Shown one piece after another: positions 10,744 through 21,633 of a stretch of 64,000 nt of DNA. Made by a program: the position numbers and the translations under genes. The notes below the pieces were generated by a model. The model did no database searches. It was not told the DNA's origin and worked only from the letters and a program-made list of their open reading frames with translations. Source of the DNA: Corythucha ciliata (Eukaryota > Arthropoda > Insecta > Hemiptera > Tingidae); NCBI GenBank assembly GCA_038030265.1, contig CM075941.1, forward strand, positions 10,974,001 to 11,038,000, read 5' to 3'. Position 1 is the first letter of the stretch; every line of letters starts with the position of its first letter.

Positions 10744-10799
10744 TATCTTGTTGATGAAGGAGGCGAAACTGAATGCTTTCGGCGTATATGCAATAATAC

Positions 10800-12690
10800 C
10801 CTAATGTAAAAAAAACGAATATAAAATCCAGTAAACGCAAATTCGCGGTATTAGGAGCGGCTAAATTGGGGTTTCAAGGAGCAAAATATGTTAAAATAGT
10901 TTTTGAAAGAGCGAAAATCCGTAAAACAAGGGGTAGAGTGGCGTAATTTGGTTTTTGAATGAATCAAATCCGTAAATTTGGTATTTGGAAGAGCGATGTT
11001 TTTCCAACACGTCGAACCAGCGAGACTCATTTTATGGCTTTAAATCCATTCAATGCAATACACTCGTGTTGTGTAAGTTTTTCCACCCGTCCACTCTGAA
11101 TTGAAACATAATTATGTTTATGGAGAGGGCGCTGCACTACACTTGTGTAGTGTGTTGAATGGAAATCGCTATTAGAAAAGAATAATCGCGAAAATCCGTG
11201 AAATTTGGTTTTACATAAGAAGCCGAATCCCGTAGGGGGGGGGGGGGTATGGGAGAGCAAATATCCTCCTCGAAACTGAAGTTTTGAAGAGTCAAAATCA
11301 CGAAATCCGTTTTTCGCCAAATAGTCTTTCGAATTCAACGAGCCTTTTTGAAAGAGCTAAAGCCACAAAATTGTGTTTTTGATTTAGCGAAAACCTCCAA
11401 AATTGGGGGTTTAAAGGACACAAAGCCACGAAATTTTCAATGTGAAAATTCCAAAAATTGAGTTTCAAAAAAGACAAATCCCAAAAATTTGTTTTGAAAG
11501 AGAGAAAATTCATCAAATCTAGACCTGAAAAAGCAAATCCCTAGGAATTTGGTTTTGTCCCCCCCCCTCACCCCGCCTTAAAAGCTACATTTTCAAGATT
11601 TGGTTTTTCAGCGACCCACAAACAACACGAAACCGGTTGACTCTTGTGTTAGTACTTGGTGGTTTCTCTGCATGCCGGAATACCCCGCGTTCACTTGAGG
11701 ACTGCCTCACTCGAAATTTTGTTTCTTTCGGGGACTCAAAGCGACCCAGACCCGCGAAATTGCCTCTTTGTTGGGGCCAAAGCGACAGTTTTTTTTTTTT
11801 TTTTTTTTTTTTTTTGACGATCCAGTCCCAGCGAAATTATGGTTTTTGATGGGACAGCCGTACGAAATGTGTGTTTATGAAATAATCCAGACCCTGACAT
11901 AATGATGGAAGTTCTAATTTTAATGATGTAAAATCCATGAAGTTGGTTTTTTGGGTTAAGGAGCCAATCCCACGAAATTGGTTTTCCACGGATCCGCTAA
12001 AATTTTGTTTTTGAAAGAGCCTAACCTCCAAGATTGCTCCTTTTCAAATAGCCAAAGGCGAAATTGGCTCTCGAATTTGCCAAAACTGAAAAATTTTCTT
12101 CTATGTTGGCGTGGACTCCGCGAAATTTGAACGTAGAACGCGCGAAATTTATATTATGAAGGCCTCAAGCGCGTGAATTTTTTTCGTTTTTTTAACCCCC
12201 GTGAAATTGGATTTTAGAAGGCGTGAAGCCCGCAAAATTGGCTTTTTAGGCAGTCAATCCTGCGAAATTGAGTTCTGTGAGTGTCAAAACCACAAAACTT
12301 GAGCTTTGAAGGAGCTATCCGCGACATTGATTTTTAAAAGGGCCAAATCCATTAAATGGGGAGTGGTGTGGGTGAGGGTTGGGGATTGGCAAATCGAGTG
12401 CAATCAGTTTCAGAATGCTGTGGCCGCAAGGCGGCTGAAATATTCGTTTCTTTTTTTTCTTTTTTTCAGGGTATGCACTTCCCGTGATTCTTTGTCAGGT
12501 TCTGAAGAATTTTTGACGAATAATGGTAACTTTTGTAGCACAAAGTCTGTTTCTGAATTTGTGGCTACGGCGCAGGAGGACAACTCCTCCAGTTTCACGG
12601 CTGCATTGATGGGTTCCCGGGTCCCTTCCAATTTATTTCTGCATAATACTTCGCTGCTAAAATTTAGGTCTTTTTTTGTTGGCTAAAAGG
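10800..12690. repeat. Degenerate array, GAAATTGGTTTTTGAAAGAG family
   Basis: From about 10850 to 12330 a unit of roughly 30-40 bp built on CGCGAAATTGGTTTTTGAAA and ending GCCAAATCC recurs with heavy divergence. Related units in the opposite orientation occur at 41480-41960, and a few in the same sense at 29810-30090 and 53110-53250. No gene is supported; open frames here are by-products of the repeats. Poly-G (11237-11250), poly-C and poly-T (from 11791) runs are present. Confidence 0.6.
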
Positions 12691-12698
12691 GGCATAGT

Positions 12699-15600
12699 CA
12701 GGGGCGTAGGTACGGGGGGATATGGGGGATAGATTCCCCCCCCCCCCAGAGGTACAAGTGTGCGAACGAAGGGGCACTACTACCAACGTTCTAAAGAGCC
12801 TCATAAAATCTCCAAAAATGTGAGTTTCTCGTTGAAGTTACGTGTAGCAGATTTTCTCGACTTCAAGCAGCCCGAAAAGGTCCACGTGCGTCCATGGTTC
12901 CTTGGACTTCAGACCCCACGAAGTAGCGTACCGAGGTAGGGGCGAGGGGGGGGGGCGCCCAAGAAGCTTAAATACGGGAAACTGAGGATTTTTAGGTTAT
13001 CCATGGATGTAGGTATGTGAAGAGGTCGGACGGTAGGACAGCGATTTGGCTACTTTCTACAAATTCCTGTTTATCCGACCTGGAGAATATAACGTTGCAA
13101 GTGATATCAGCAAAGACTGTGGGCCGAATATTCGATTGAGCCCCCCGAAAGCGCTATTCTGGTGGCTCAAATTGAGAAAATTCACGATATCTTGAGGAAA
13201 ATTCGCGGCTAAAAAGAGAAAATACACCGTGTCCCCAGTTTCATTAGGTGCTTAAAACCCAGTAAAGTGCTCATCGGCAATTTGCAACTTGCTGACGCGG
13301 CAAAAAATTGAAAAAATCCCTAATATTCGTGTGTATACCTGCGAAAAAGCGCTTATTCGTGGTCACGCGATGCAAATTCCAGATTAAAATCGAGGAAAAA
13401 TTGCTGATTCGCGATGCATGAAGGCCATTGTACGAATAGATTGTACAAATCAACGCAAAATTGAGAAAACACGCTATAATATTGACAAAAAAAATAGGCT
13501 TTCAGGATAAAATTGGGCAAAAATGGCAAAAATTCACAACTGAAATTGCGAAAAATCGCCCTTTCACGTATAAAAAGGGAATAGATGCTAAATCGCCGCA
13601 AAATTAGCGTACAACGCTATTCCACAGCGAATTTGCAAATCGGATATAGATATAAGGAACGTTAATTCGTGGATGCAAATGAAGAAAATCACTAATTCGT
13701 GGCTGAAATTGAAAAAAATCACTAATTAGCGCAGCTAAATTTGAGAAAAACGCTAATTTTCAGTTCAAATTGGGGGAAAGTGCTAATGCTCAGCTATAAA
13801 TGGAAAAATGGCTAATTTGCACCTTAAATTTAGGAAAACGCCAATTCTTAGCAAAAATTGAGAAAAGTCGGTAATACACGGGTTGGAAACGCGGAGGCAG
13901 CTAAACTTTACTCACTAATTCTCACATCACTAATTCTCGTATAAGGTGTGGTGAAATTTTCAATTTAAATACTCGCCTTAATCTGAAGGCAACTTTGTGG
14001 CTAAAATTCAGAAAAACCGCAAATTCATGCACGGTTAGAAGTAAAAACACCGCTGATTCACAGGCTAGAACTGAGAAGAAGCAATAAGCTATACCTAAAA
14101 GTAATATAAAATTGCTAATGCGGTGCTAAAATGTGATAAATCCGCTAATTTGCGGGTAATATTTAGAAAAAAATAATTAGTCTGGCCAAAATTATGAGAT
14201 TCTAAAAGTTAATTTTAAGCCTAAATTGATAAAAAGTGCTAATTCGCGGCTAAAATTGAGAAACATTCTAATTTGCGTAAAAACTGAATAAATACGCCAT
14301 TCGCGGCTTCTGAATGCAACTTTTGAGGAAGAAATATAGAAATAGCGCGAATTCATGGCAATGGGTGAAAAAACTGCTAATGCGCGGGTAAACTGAGAAA
14401 AATCGCTATGGTGAACCAAAAAATCTTAATTTGGGAGAAGCCCTCTATTTCGCGGCTAATATTGAGGAAAACACTTAAGAAAAACTCTAATTTTCAGCTA
14501 AAACTGAGAAAAGTCCTAATCCCCTGCTAAGAAAATGGAAAAAATCGCTAATTTGCGGCTAAAATTGAGGAAACCTCCAAAACTCGTGGAAGGGGGGGGG
14601 GACAAACTGCTAATCCGCGGCTGAAATTGAGAAGAACGATAAACGCGGCCAAAATTGAGAAAAGCGCTAATTTGCGGGTAAATTAGCGCAAATTAGCGCT
14701 TTTCTCAATTTTGGCCGAGGGTATCGTTCCTCTCATTTTCAGCCGCAGATTAGCGGATTTGCCCCACCCACTCCCATAACCATGAATTTACGCATTTTCT
14801 CAACTTTAGCAGCAAAGTATCGTTTTTATCCCGTGAGCGATGTTTCTTAATTATCCACGAGTTTTGGCGTTTTCCTCAATTTTAGCAGCGTATTACAGAT
14901 TTTTTAGATTTTTTTCCAGGGGATTAGCACTTTTCTCAGTTTTAGCTGGATATTAACGTTTTTCTTAGGTGTTTTCCACAATATTAGTCGCAAAATAGAG
15001 GGCTTTTCCCAAATTAGGATTTTTGCTTCACCATACGCAATGCATGAGCGATTTTTCTCAGTTTACTCACGAATTAGCGGTTTCTTCGCCTATTGCCATA
15101 ACTTGGCGTTTCTTTTCAATTTCAGCCTGAAAACTTGCCTTCAGAATCCGCAAATTGACAGAATTTTTCTCAATTTCAACCACGAAGCGCTTTTTTGACT
15201 TATTATTTCTCAATAATAAGTCTTTGTAATCGTATCGCAAAAAAAACTTTTTTGACCCTCCCTCAAAATTTGTAGTTTTACGTTTCAAAGTGCGTAGAAT
15301 CCAAATCTAAAAAAAAAAAAAAATGTCCGTCCGCCGTCCAGGCCATATCTTGCCCTAGGATTGCTCGAAAAAACTCGTTCTTTCGCACATGGACTCCATT
15401 TAGGGTCTAGTTGGTCCTAACATCTGATCAGTTTGATCAAATAACTCCCTGGGCTTTTTATCGGCCAAAAGCGGGTCTAAAATGGCGATTTTCAAAGGAT
15501 TTGGGATCATAGGGGTGTGGAGTGTCGATTTTCATGTAATTTCAAGCAGAATTTGACTATATCCATGATAAACCCATAAACAGTCGAAATAATAAGGCAT

Positions 15601-16957
15601 TGTTCGATAATTCGCAGCGTTATTTTAAATTGTAGCGGCGACGCGTCGTAGCGTTTCAAACCTGTGAATTAGCGAATTTTCTCAATTTCAGTCACAAATT
15701 GGCGTTTGGCGCAATTTTAGCTGTAAACTGGCGATTTCTTCCATTTTTATCCGCAAGTTATCAGTTTTCTCAATTTTTAGGCTTAAAATTAACCTTTTGC
15801 TTAATTTTGACCACGCTGATTATTTTATTTTCTAAATAAAACCAGCAAATTAGCGGGTTTTCACGTTTTACCACCGCATTAGCAAAACTATATGACTTTT
15901 ATAGGTATAGATTATTCCTTATTTTCAGTTATAGCCGTGAATTAATTAGCGTATTTTTTAACATTATGCAATAGCCATGCATGAATTTGCCATTTTTCTG
16001 AATTTTAGCCCAAAAAATGCCTTCAGAAGGTGCGAATTTAAATTATAAATGTAAATTTTTTTTTCTAACCAAAAAATGTTCATCTATCCATCCATTTCTG
16101 TCAAAAAATCATCATTTTTAAATTATAGATTTTACGACACTTAATTAGAGAATTAGTGATGTTTCTCAATTTTAGTAGCGAATTTTCGCTTTTTCTAAAT
16201 TTTAGCATCGTGGTAGCGTTCCCAACCCGTGCATTACCTACCGAGTTTTGTCAATTTTTGCCAAGAATTGGTGTTTGGCTCAATTCAAGCTGCAAATTGG
16301 CAATTTTTTTCCATTTTTAACTGAGAATTAGCACTTTTCCCAATTCGAACTGGAAATTAACGTTTTTCTTAATTTTAGCTGCGCTAATTGGTGATTTTTT
16401 TCAATTTTAGCCGCGAATTAGTGATTTTTGTCCAATTTTAACCTGAAAGCGTATTTTATTTGTCGTATTATAGCGTGTTTTCTCAACTTTAACCGCGGGG
16501 TTCACCCAAGTGTACAACACTTTTGCGTTGGTTTCCACAATTTATTGTAGATTGGCCTCGAGGTGCCGCGAATTAGCGATTTTTTTCTTAATTTTAGTCT
16601 GGAAGTTGCATTGCAAGACCACGAATCAGCGCTTTTTAGCAGCTATAGCCACGAATGTTACCGATTTTTGTCGGATAGAGGGTCCGGGGCGACCCCCCCC
16701 CCCACTTCGGTACACAACTGCGTTGGGTCTCAAGTCCAAGAAAAAAGCTGGACGTACTCGGACCTTTTCGGGCTGCTTCAAGTCCAGAAAATCTGCTAAA
16801 CCTAACTTCAACGTGAAACGCTCATTTTTGGAGATTTTATGGGGCTCTTCGTTATGGTTCGTCCTACTTGTAGCTCTGGGGGGGGGGGGGGATCTATCCC
16901 CCATATCCCCCCCGTACCTACGGCCCTGCCTAGGACAAATTCCTTCCTACGCCACTG
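12699..16957. mobile_element. Giant palindromic hAT-like fold-back element
   Basis: The left end CAGGGGCGTAGGTACGG (12699) and right end (reverse complement CAGTGGCGTAGGAAGG, ending 16957) look like hAT termini. They are flanked by an imperfect 8-bp duplication, GGCATAGT (12691-12698) and GGTATAGT (16958-16965). A second end-like motif (CAGGGCCGTAGGTACGG) lies about 30 bp inside the right end. The two halves are inverted copies. Segment 12782-12960 pairs with 16684-16872, including CTTCAAGCAGCCCGAAAAGG on the left. The middle is degenerate units such as CGCTAATTCGCGGCTAAAAT in one sense to about 14680 and in the other sense after it. The centre has perfect 27-bp arms at 14647-14673 and 14691-14717. 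No transposase is seen. Confidence 0.75.
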
Positions 16958-16965
16958 GGTATAGT

Positions 16966-17330
16966 GGAAGTGGAAGATCCGTCTCGTAATCCTACAGCCT
17001 ACAGGGAGTGTTCTTCGGCGTGGTCGTAGGGGCCTTTGGTTATTAATCTTTAGGAAAAATAGGTTTGGGCCATTTTACATGAATTTATGGCCTGGTCTGC
17101 TTTGTTTAAAACGGTGTATTAAGAATGAAATTGCACAGATGAGTCGCATTTTTCATGACAGGCGGCTGGATGATTAGCTTAGTTCAAAAGGAAGGTTTCA
17201 ACTGTTATAAGAAGGTTATTGTAGTTATTTCTTATTCGGCAGGACGAATAATGTACTTATTCTCGGTGTTTTAAGCCACTAAACTAGATCTAAGCGTAAA
17301 GTAAATTGACTGCAGCCATATTTTGATGAA
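16966..17330. promoter_or_regulatory. Upstream region of TRUB2
   Basis: This 365-bp gap between the fold-back element and the TRUB2 start codon must hold its promoter and 5' UTR if transcription begins nearby. I see no TATA box or other site I would name. The inference rests on position only. Confidence 0.3.
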
Positions 17331-18526
17331 ATGTCGAAATTAGGCTACGCTCCGGATGTTTGGAAGTTGCTGAACGGTGTTGTGTGCTTGTACAAACCAG
17401 CCGGCCAGGCTTCGGGTGCAGTCAGAAATAGTATTCTCGTCAAACTGTGCAATGGTTAGTGGGTTGGAACTACTTGTAATAATTTATCAGTATTTTCAAT
17501 AATTCCGTTTCTTTAGAATTGAACGAACTTGAACAGAGGCCGCCGAGAACGTACGTCGCCATAGAGGGCGATACGACGAAGGAGATGACAGTCTCGGTGC
17601 GGCCTAGCTACGCCGACAATACTCTCCTTACAGGTCCTCGTTACCAAATTGACGACTTTCGTTGTCGCTGGGCTACGTATTTAGGTCGTAATACTTCCGG
17701 CGTATTCGGTGAGACTTTGGGGCACTATCACCTATCTCCTTGTGTCAGTTCCTAAGTTTCAATGGTTTTTGTTTTAGTGTTAGGATTAAACCGTGGGACG
17801 AAACAAGCTTACAATATTCACGTGTCCCGCCCAATGAGAGTGTACCACGTTACAGGAGTTCTTGGTTACACTACGGATAATTTGTTTAAAACGGGCAAAA
17901 TAGTGGAAGAATCGAAGTACACTCACGTTAAAAAGCGTCATATTGATAAGGTTTTGTCAGAAATGCAAGCGTCTCATCAAAAATTAGCTTACGAGTAGGT
18001 GATTTTAACTCGCTTTCCCCCATCACAACAACAATACCATGGAATTGTACTTGAATTTTTGTAGGTTGTGCGGAGTAGATCCTGAAAGTCAGGAGGCGTA
18101 CGAACTGGCTTCGCAAGGCCTGGTCCGACCGGTTAGTCCTAACGTGCCCATAGTCTATGGTGCCAAATGTCTCGATTTCAATCCTCCCAACTTCACTATT
18201 GGTACATTGCTAAATTAATTGCAGTGCGATTCGTTTCTAACGATTCCCCCCCCCCCAACGTCCTATCAACAGAAATACACTGTACAAACGAGTACGAAGC
18301 CTACCTGATGGCTCTCATACACAGCATTGGAATCAAGGCGCGAACATCGACAACCTGTGTTGGGATTCAATGCGTTCGACACTCTCATTTCCCTTTGGAA
18401 CACGCTTTGTTGAAAAAACACTGGACTCTTGAGATGGTCATAAGTCAAATGGGTGAAAACAGAAAAATTGTCAAGAAGACGGGAGAATTAACGAGAAATA
18501 TGAGAAGACTGTCGGCTAGCAGCTGA
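17331..18526 (+). CDS. TRUB2: TRUB2-like mitochondrial pseudouridine synthase (5 exons)
   Basis: Exons: 17331-17454, 17517-17708, 17778-17994, 18065-18201, 18273-18526, all with GT-AG introns of 62-71 bp and matching phases; 307 residues against 331 in human TRUB2. Human TRUB2 modifies mitochondrial rRNA/mRNA in the RNA-granule module. Similarity is clear through VYHVTGVLGYTTDNLF, ASHQKL and SQEAYELASQGLVRP, and in the C-terminal RNA-binding part. The start gives a short leader before LLNGVVCLYKPAG, the conserved KPxG motif. Oddity: the catalytic loop, normally RLDxxASGVL, reads YLGRNTSGVF, with Gly98 where the catalytic Asp should be. Enzymatic activity is therefore doubtful unless another Asp substitutes. 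Intron 4 contains an 11-base C run. Confidence 0.92.
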
Positions 18527-18654
18527 AAATGGTATTAAACTTATTTTTTTCCAACCATTTTGGACACTTCCCGAATCCTGCAGAGGCCTGCAGTTCGCCG
18601 GAATAGTTAGAGGCCCAAAACGAGAATAATTCAGCCTCAAAATCTGTCTTTTTA

Positions 18655-18660
18655 AATAAA
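18655..18660 (+). promoter_or_regulatory. Candidate TRUB2 polyadenylation signal
   Basis: AATAAA lies about 130 bases after the stop codon. The duplicate flank carries the same hexamer at about 221-226. Downstream cleavage signals were not resolved. Confidence 0.4.
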
Positions 18661-19274
18661 AAAAACAGTCATTTCCGGAGCCATGTTATCCAAGGAATTC
18701 AGATCTCAGCTAGAAACCCGTCAGTTTCACTACAGAAACCGGTTTAGTAATCAAACAAGAAAAATGTTATTTTGTAACATTAAAAATTGAATTTTTGGTA
18801 TAAAAACAGGCTTTTCAACCCTCTAAAACTAATACATGAGGTCAGAACACGATGCTAAAAATAGTCAATTCATCTCTAGAACTTAAATGTGCAAAACAAG
18901 CGTCGTTATCCGTCATAAAAATGACACGTTTGCTGAGAAACTGTCGTTGTAACTTTCCGAATTTTCTGTCGAAAAATTGACAATTTTTGCCCCCTGAAAG
19001 TGACACTTAAAGGCGCCAAACTCGAAATGTTGGTCCCCTGGGACATCTTAGGCTCATACAACTGCGGTAATTTCAGCCCCTCAAACTGGACCTTTCCATC
19101 CTAGAGACCCGGAGGCCTGTAAACTGACGAGTTAAAGTACTCAACATCAACGGAGCTTTGAATCGCCAGCAAAGAGGCAATGGTTTGGCTAGACAAACGT
19201 CTATGTAAGAATAGATGTACACTAATGTGTAAGAGAATTAATTGTTATTCACGTAAACGCCAATTATGAGCGTA

Positions 19275-20330
19275 ACGTAGAGTACCTGTACCTACCGCGG
19301 GTGGCTTGACATATTCTCAATTTTCTGTCAATGAGCAACTTTTCTCAAATTAACACCCAAATTAGCCATTTTTCTTTATTTTTACCGCAAATTAGAGTTT
19401 TTCCTCATTTTAGCCGCCAATTGTAGGTTTTTGTACATTTCAGACACGAATTAGAGTAGTTTCCCAATTTTCATCGCAAATTGCCTAACGTTTTTTCTGG
19501 ATTTGGCCGGGGATTATCACTTTTTTCCCCCTTTCTAGCTCGAAGTTATACTATTAGAAGCCGCGAATTGACGTTTTCTCAAACGAATAAACGATTTTTT
19601 TTTTTTTTTCACTTTAGCCGCGGAGTAGGGATTTTTTTTTTCATATTAGCTGTAAATTAGCGATTTTTCTGAATTTTTGCAGCGAATTCGCATTTTTCCT
19701 GATTTTTGCCGCTAATGATCGACTTTCTCAATTTCATCCACAACTTATCCCTTTTTCTTAATTTTGGCTGTGAATTAGCGTTTTTTTTTTTTTCGCTTTT
19801 AGCTATTGAATTAGCGCTTTTTCTCAGTTTGAGCCACGAACTTGCCTCCTATCGTCTAGCCTCTAATTAGCGCTCTTTCTACACGTTATCCGAGGAAGGT
19901 TCAAGAAACTCTAGCCACGAAGTACTTTTCTTAATTTTAGCCGTAATTTAGTGTTTTTTCTCGCTTGTTTCCGTGAATCAGTGAGCGACGAGGGCGGACC
20001 AGTTCGAGCCCTCTTCGAGAGGGTGACACCACCGAAAAAGCGATGGAAAAATGAGGATTTTTAGGTGAAAAGGAGTTTTGGTACGCGGTTGGACAAAGCA
20101 ATGTTGGCTCCTTTCGACGTTTTTCAGTCCGTCTGACCCAGGTCGGATTGGGTGTAGCTGAATATCATATTTAGTCCACAAAAGCGCTAATCTGATGCCT
20201 CAAATTGAGAGAAATCGCGCTTTCTTGGGATAACTTTACGGATAAAATAGAGAAAATACGCCGATCCTCAATTGTTTTAGGTCCTTAATCGGGTATAGAC
20301 GAGAAAGAGTTGTGAGTGCCTCTCGTCGCT
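19275..20330. repeat. Degenerate subrepeat array, fold-back family 1, copy B
   Basis: Same content and order as 840-1890, interrupted at the same point by the LINE. The single-copy module with GTTTTGGTACGCGGTTGGAC lies at about 20072-20091. Confidence 0.65.
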
Positions 20331-20445
20331 AAATTATCAGTTCTTAGTGAATTAACTCTTTTCTTCTCTTCTCTTCGCGATCAAAAAAAAAAAAAAAAAG
20401 ATTAGTGACGATTCGTCCTCTGGTGAGGGGAGTCCTCTCGTCACC

Positions 20446-21633
20446 ATGAGCTTTACAGAAACCACGCCACCTTGCAATACAGCACAAGACGTAATGAACG
20501 TTATTCTTGGAGACTCTACCCAAAAAACAGATGTCTATATCACTTCTGATAACGACGACACACCGTTTGGTAAGCCAAAACATGCCGCTAAACGACAAAA
20601 GCTAATCCACAATAACAACCTGCCTTTAACGAATTCTTTCGGGCCCTTGTCCCAATTGCCCAGCTCACAACCAACCGCAGCTTCGACTGATTCAACAGTA
20701 AAAGAATCCAAACCGCCACCAATTTTTGTACGGGACATCACTAATATAAATAAACTCCTGGAGGTCACTCGATCGCTGAACCTCGGCGAATTCAAGTATC
20801 ACTCCACTCATGATAAAGTTAAATTTACCTTCGACACGATAGACGGCTACAGGGGTATGATAAAGTACCTCTCCGAGAACAAAGCTCAGTACTATACCTA
20901 CCAATCGTACTCTGAAAGGGCCTTCCGAGTTGTCGTACGGGGCCTCCATCACTCCTGCGATACAAAATATATTGGCGAAGAGTTAAAGAACCTTGGGTAT
21001 AATTCTCGACAAATAGTGCCCGTTCTTCATCCAGTCAGCAAACTTCCGCTTCCGCTCTTCTTTGTCGACCTAGAACCACACGTCAAAAACGCCGAAATCT
21101 TTCACCTCACAAAACTGTGCCACGCCATTGTCAGAATTGAAACCCCTCGACCTAAAAAGTCAGTCATACAATGCACCAAGTGCCAAGAATACGGGCATAG
21201 CAAAAATTTTTGTCACCAGCAGCCACGTTGCGTCAAGTGCAGCATGCTTCATCCCACCGAACAATGCACTAAACCCGCCTCAGAACTACCAACTTGTACA
21301 AATTGTGGAGGGTCACACACGGCCAATTATAAAGTGTGTCCGGTGCACACGCGATTGCAAAAATCCCAAAACCCTATGCAACAGATTAAAATCACTCCTC
21401 CTCCCCCAACCTGCGGGCCCTCCTCCTCTCCATCGTTCCCCCCTTTGCACCGTCGTCCTCCACCTGTCAGAACTAATGCATTTCCCCCTGTACAGTCATA
21501 TGCGGAAGCTACTCAACAAGATACCACCATTAACCTACTTATCAAAAGAATAGAAAGCCTAATAACCATCATACAGCCCCTGGTTCAGACCCTAGCCCAA
21601 ATTATACCCAAATTACTCAATATCAATGGATAA
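20446..21633 (+). CDS. LINE ORF1, gag-like RNA-binding protein (intact)
   Basis: An uninterrupted 395-residue frame. Residues about 1-100 are low-complexity and polar. Residues about 130-240 form the PRE_C2HC-like region preceding the zinc knuckles (VVVRGLHHSCDTKYIGEELK). Three knuckles follow from about residue 243: CTKCQEYGHSKNFC, CVKCSMLHPTEQC and CTNCGGSHTANYKVC. A Pro-rich linker and a C-terminal helix end the protein. Members of this family coat element RNA. It ends at TAA 21631-21633, and ORF2 starts at ATG 21626, so the two frames overlap by 8 bases, which suggests termination-reinitiation. Confidence 0.9.
   Translation: MSFTETTPPCNTAQDVMNVILGDSTQKTDVYITSDNDDTPFGKPKHAAKRQKLIHNNNLPLTNSFGPLSQLPSSQPTAASTDSTVKESKPPPIFVRDITNINKLLEVTRSLNLGEFKYHSTHDKVKFTFDTIDGYRGMIKYLSENKAQYYTYQSYSERAFRVVVRGLHHSCDTKYIGEELKNLGYNSRQIVPVLHPVSKLPLPLFFVDLEPHVKNAEIFHLTKLCHAIVRIETPRPKKSVIQCTKCQEYGHSKNFCHQQPRCVKCSMLHPTEQCTKPASELPTCTNCGGSHTANYKVCPVHTRLQKSQNPMQQIKITPPPPTCGPSSSPSFPPLHRRPPPVRTNAFPPVQSYAEATQQDTTINLLIKRIESLITIIQPLVQTLAQIIPKLLNING

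Larger units (their letters stand above)
7560..10790 (-). mobile_element. Ty3/Gypsy retrotransposon 2, decayed
   Basis: Read on the minus strand from about 10790 the order is gag with zinc knuckles, protease, reverse transcriptase, RNase H, integrase and pol tail, the standard Gypsy layout. Every domain is broken by frameshifts or stops. Its 3' end faces the 3' end of Gypsy 1, so the two converge at about 7480-7560. The tail KRHIDQIKHFQ (about 7700) corresponds to KRHIDQLRA in Gypsy 1, so the two are related. No LTR pair was found. Confidence 0.85.

Noticed and set aside
13600..16500. CRISPR-like impression from regularly spaced similar units
   Set aside because: The units are degenerate, have no unique spacers of fixed length, flip orientation in the middle, and the window is clearly eukaryotic.
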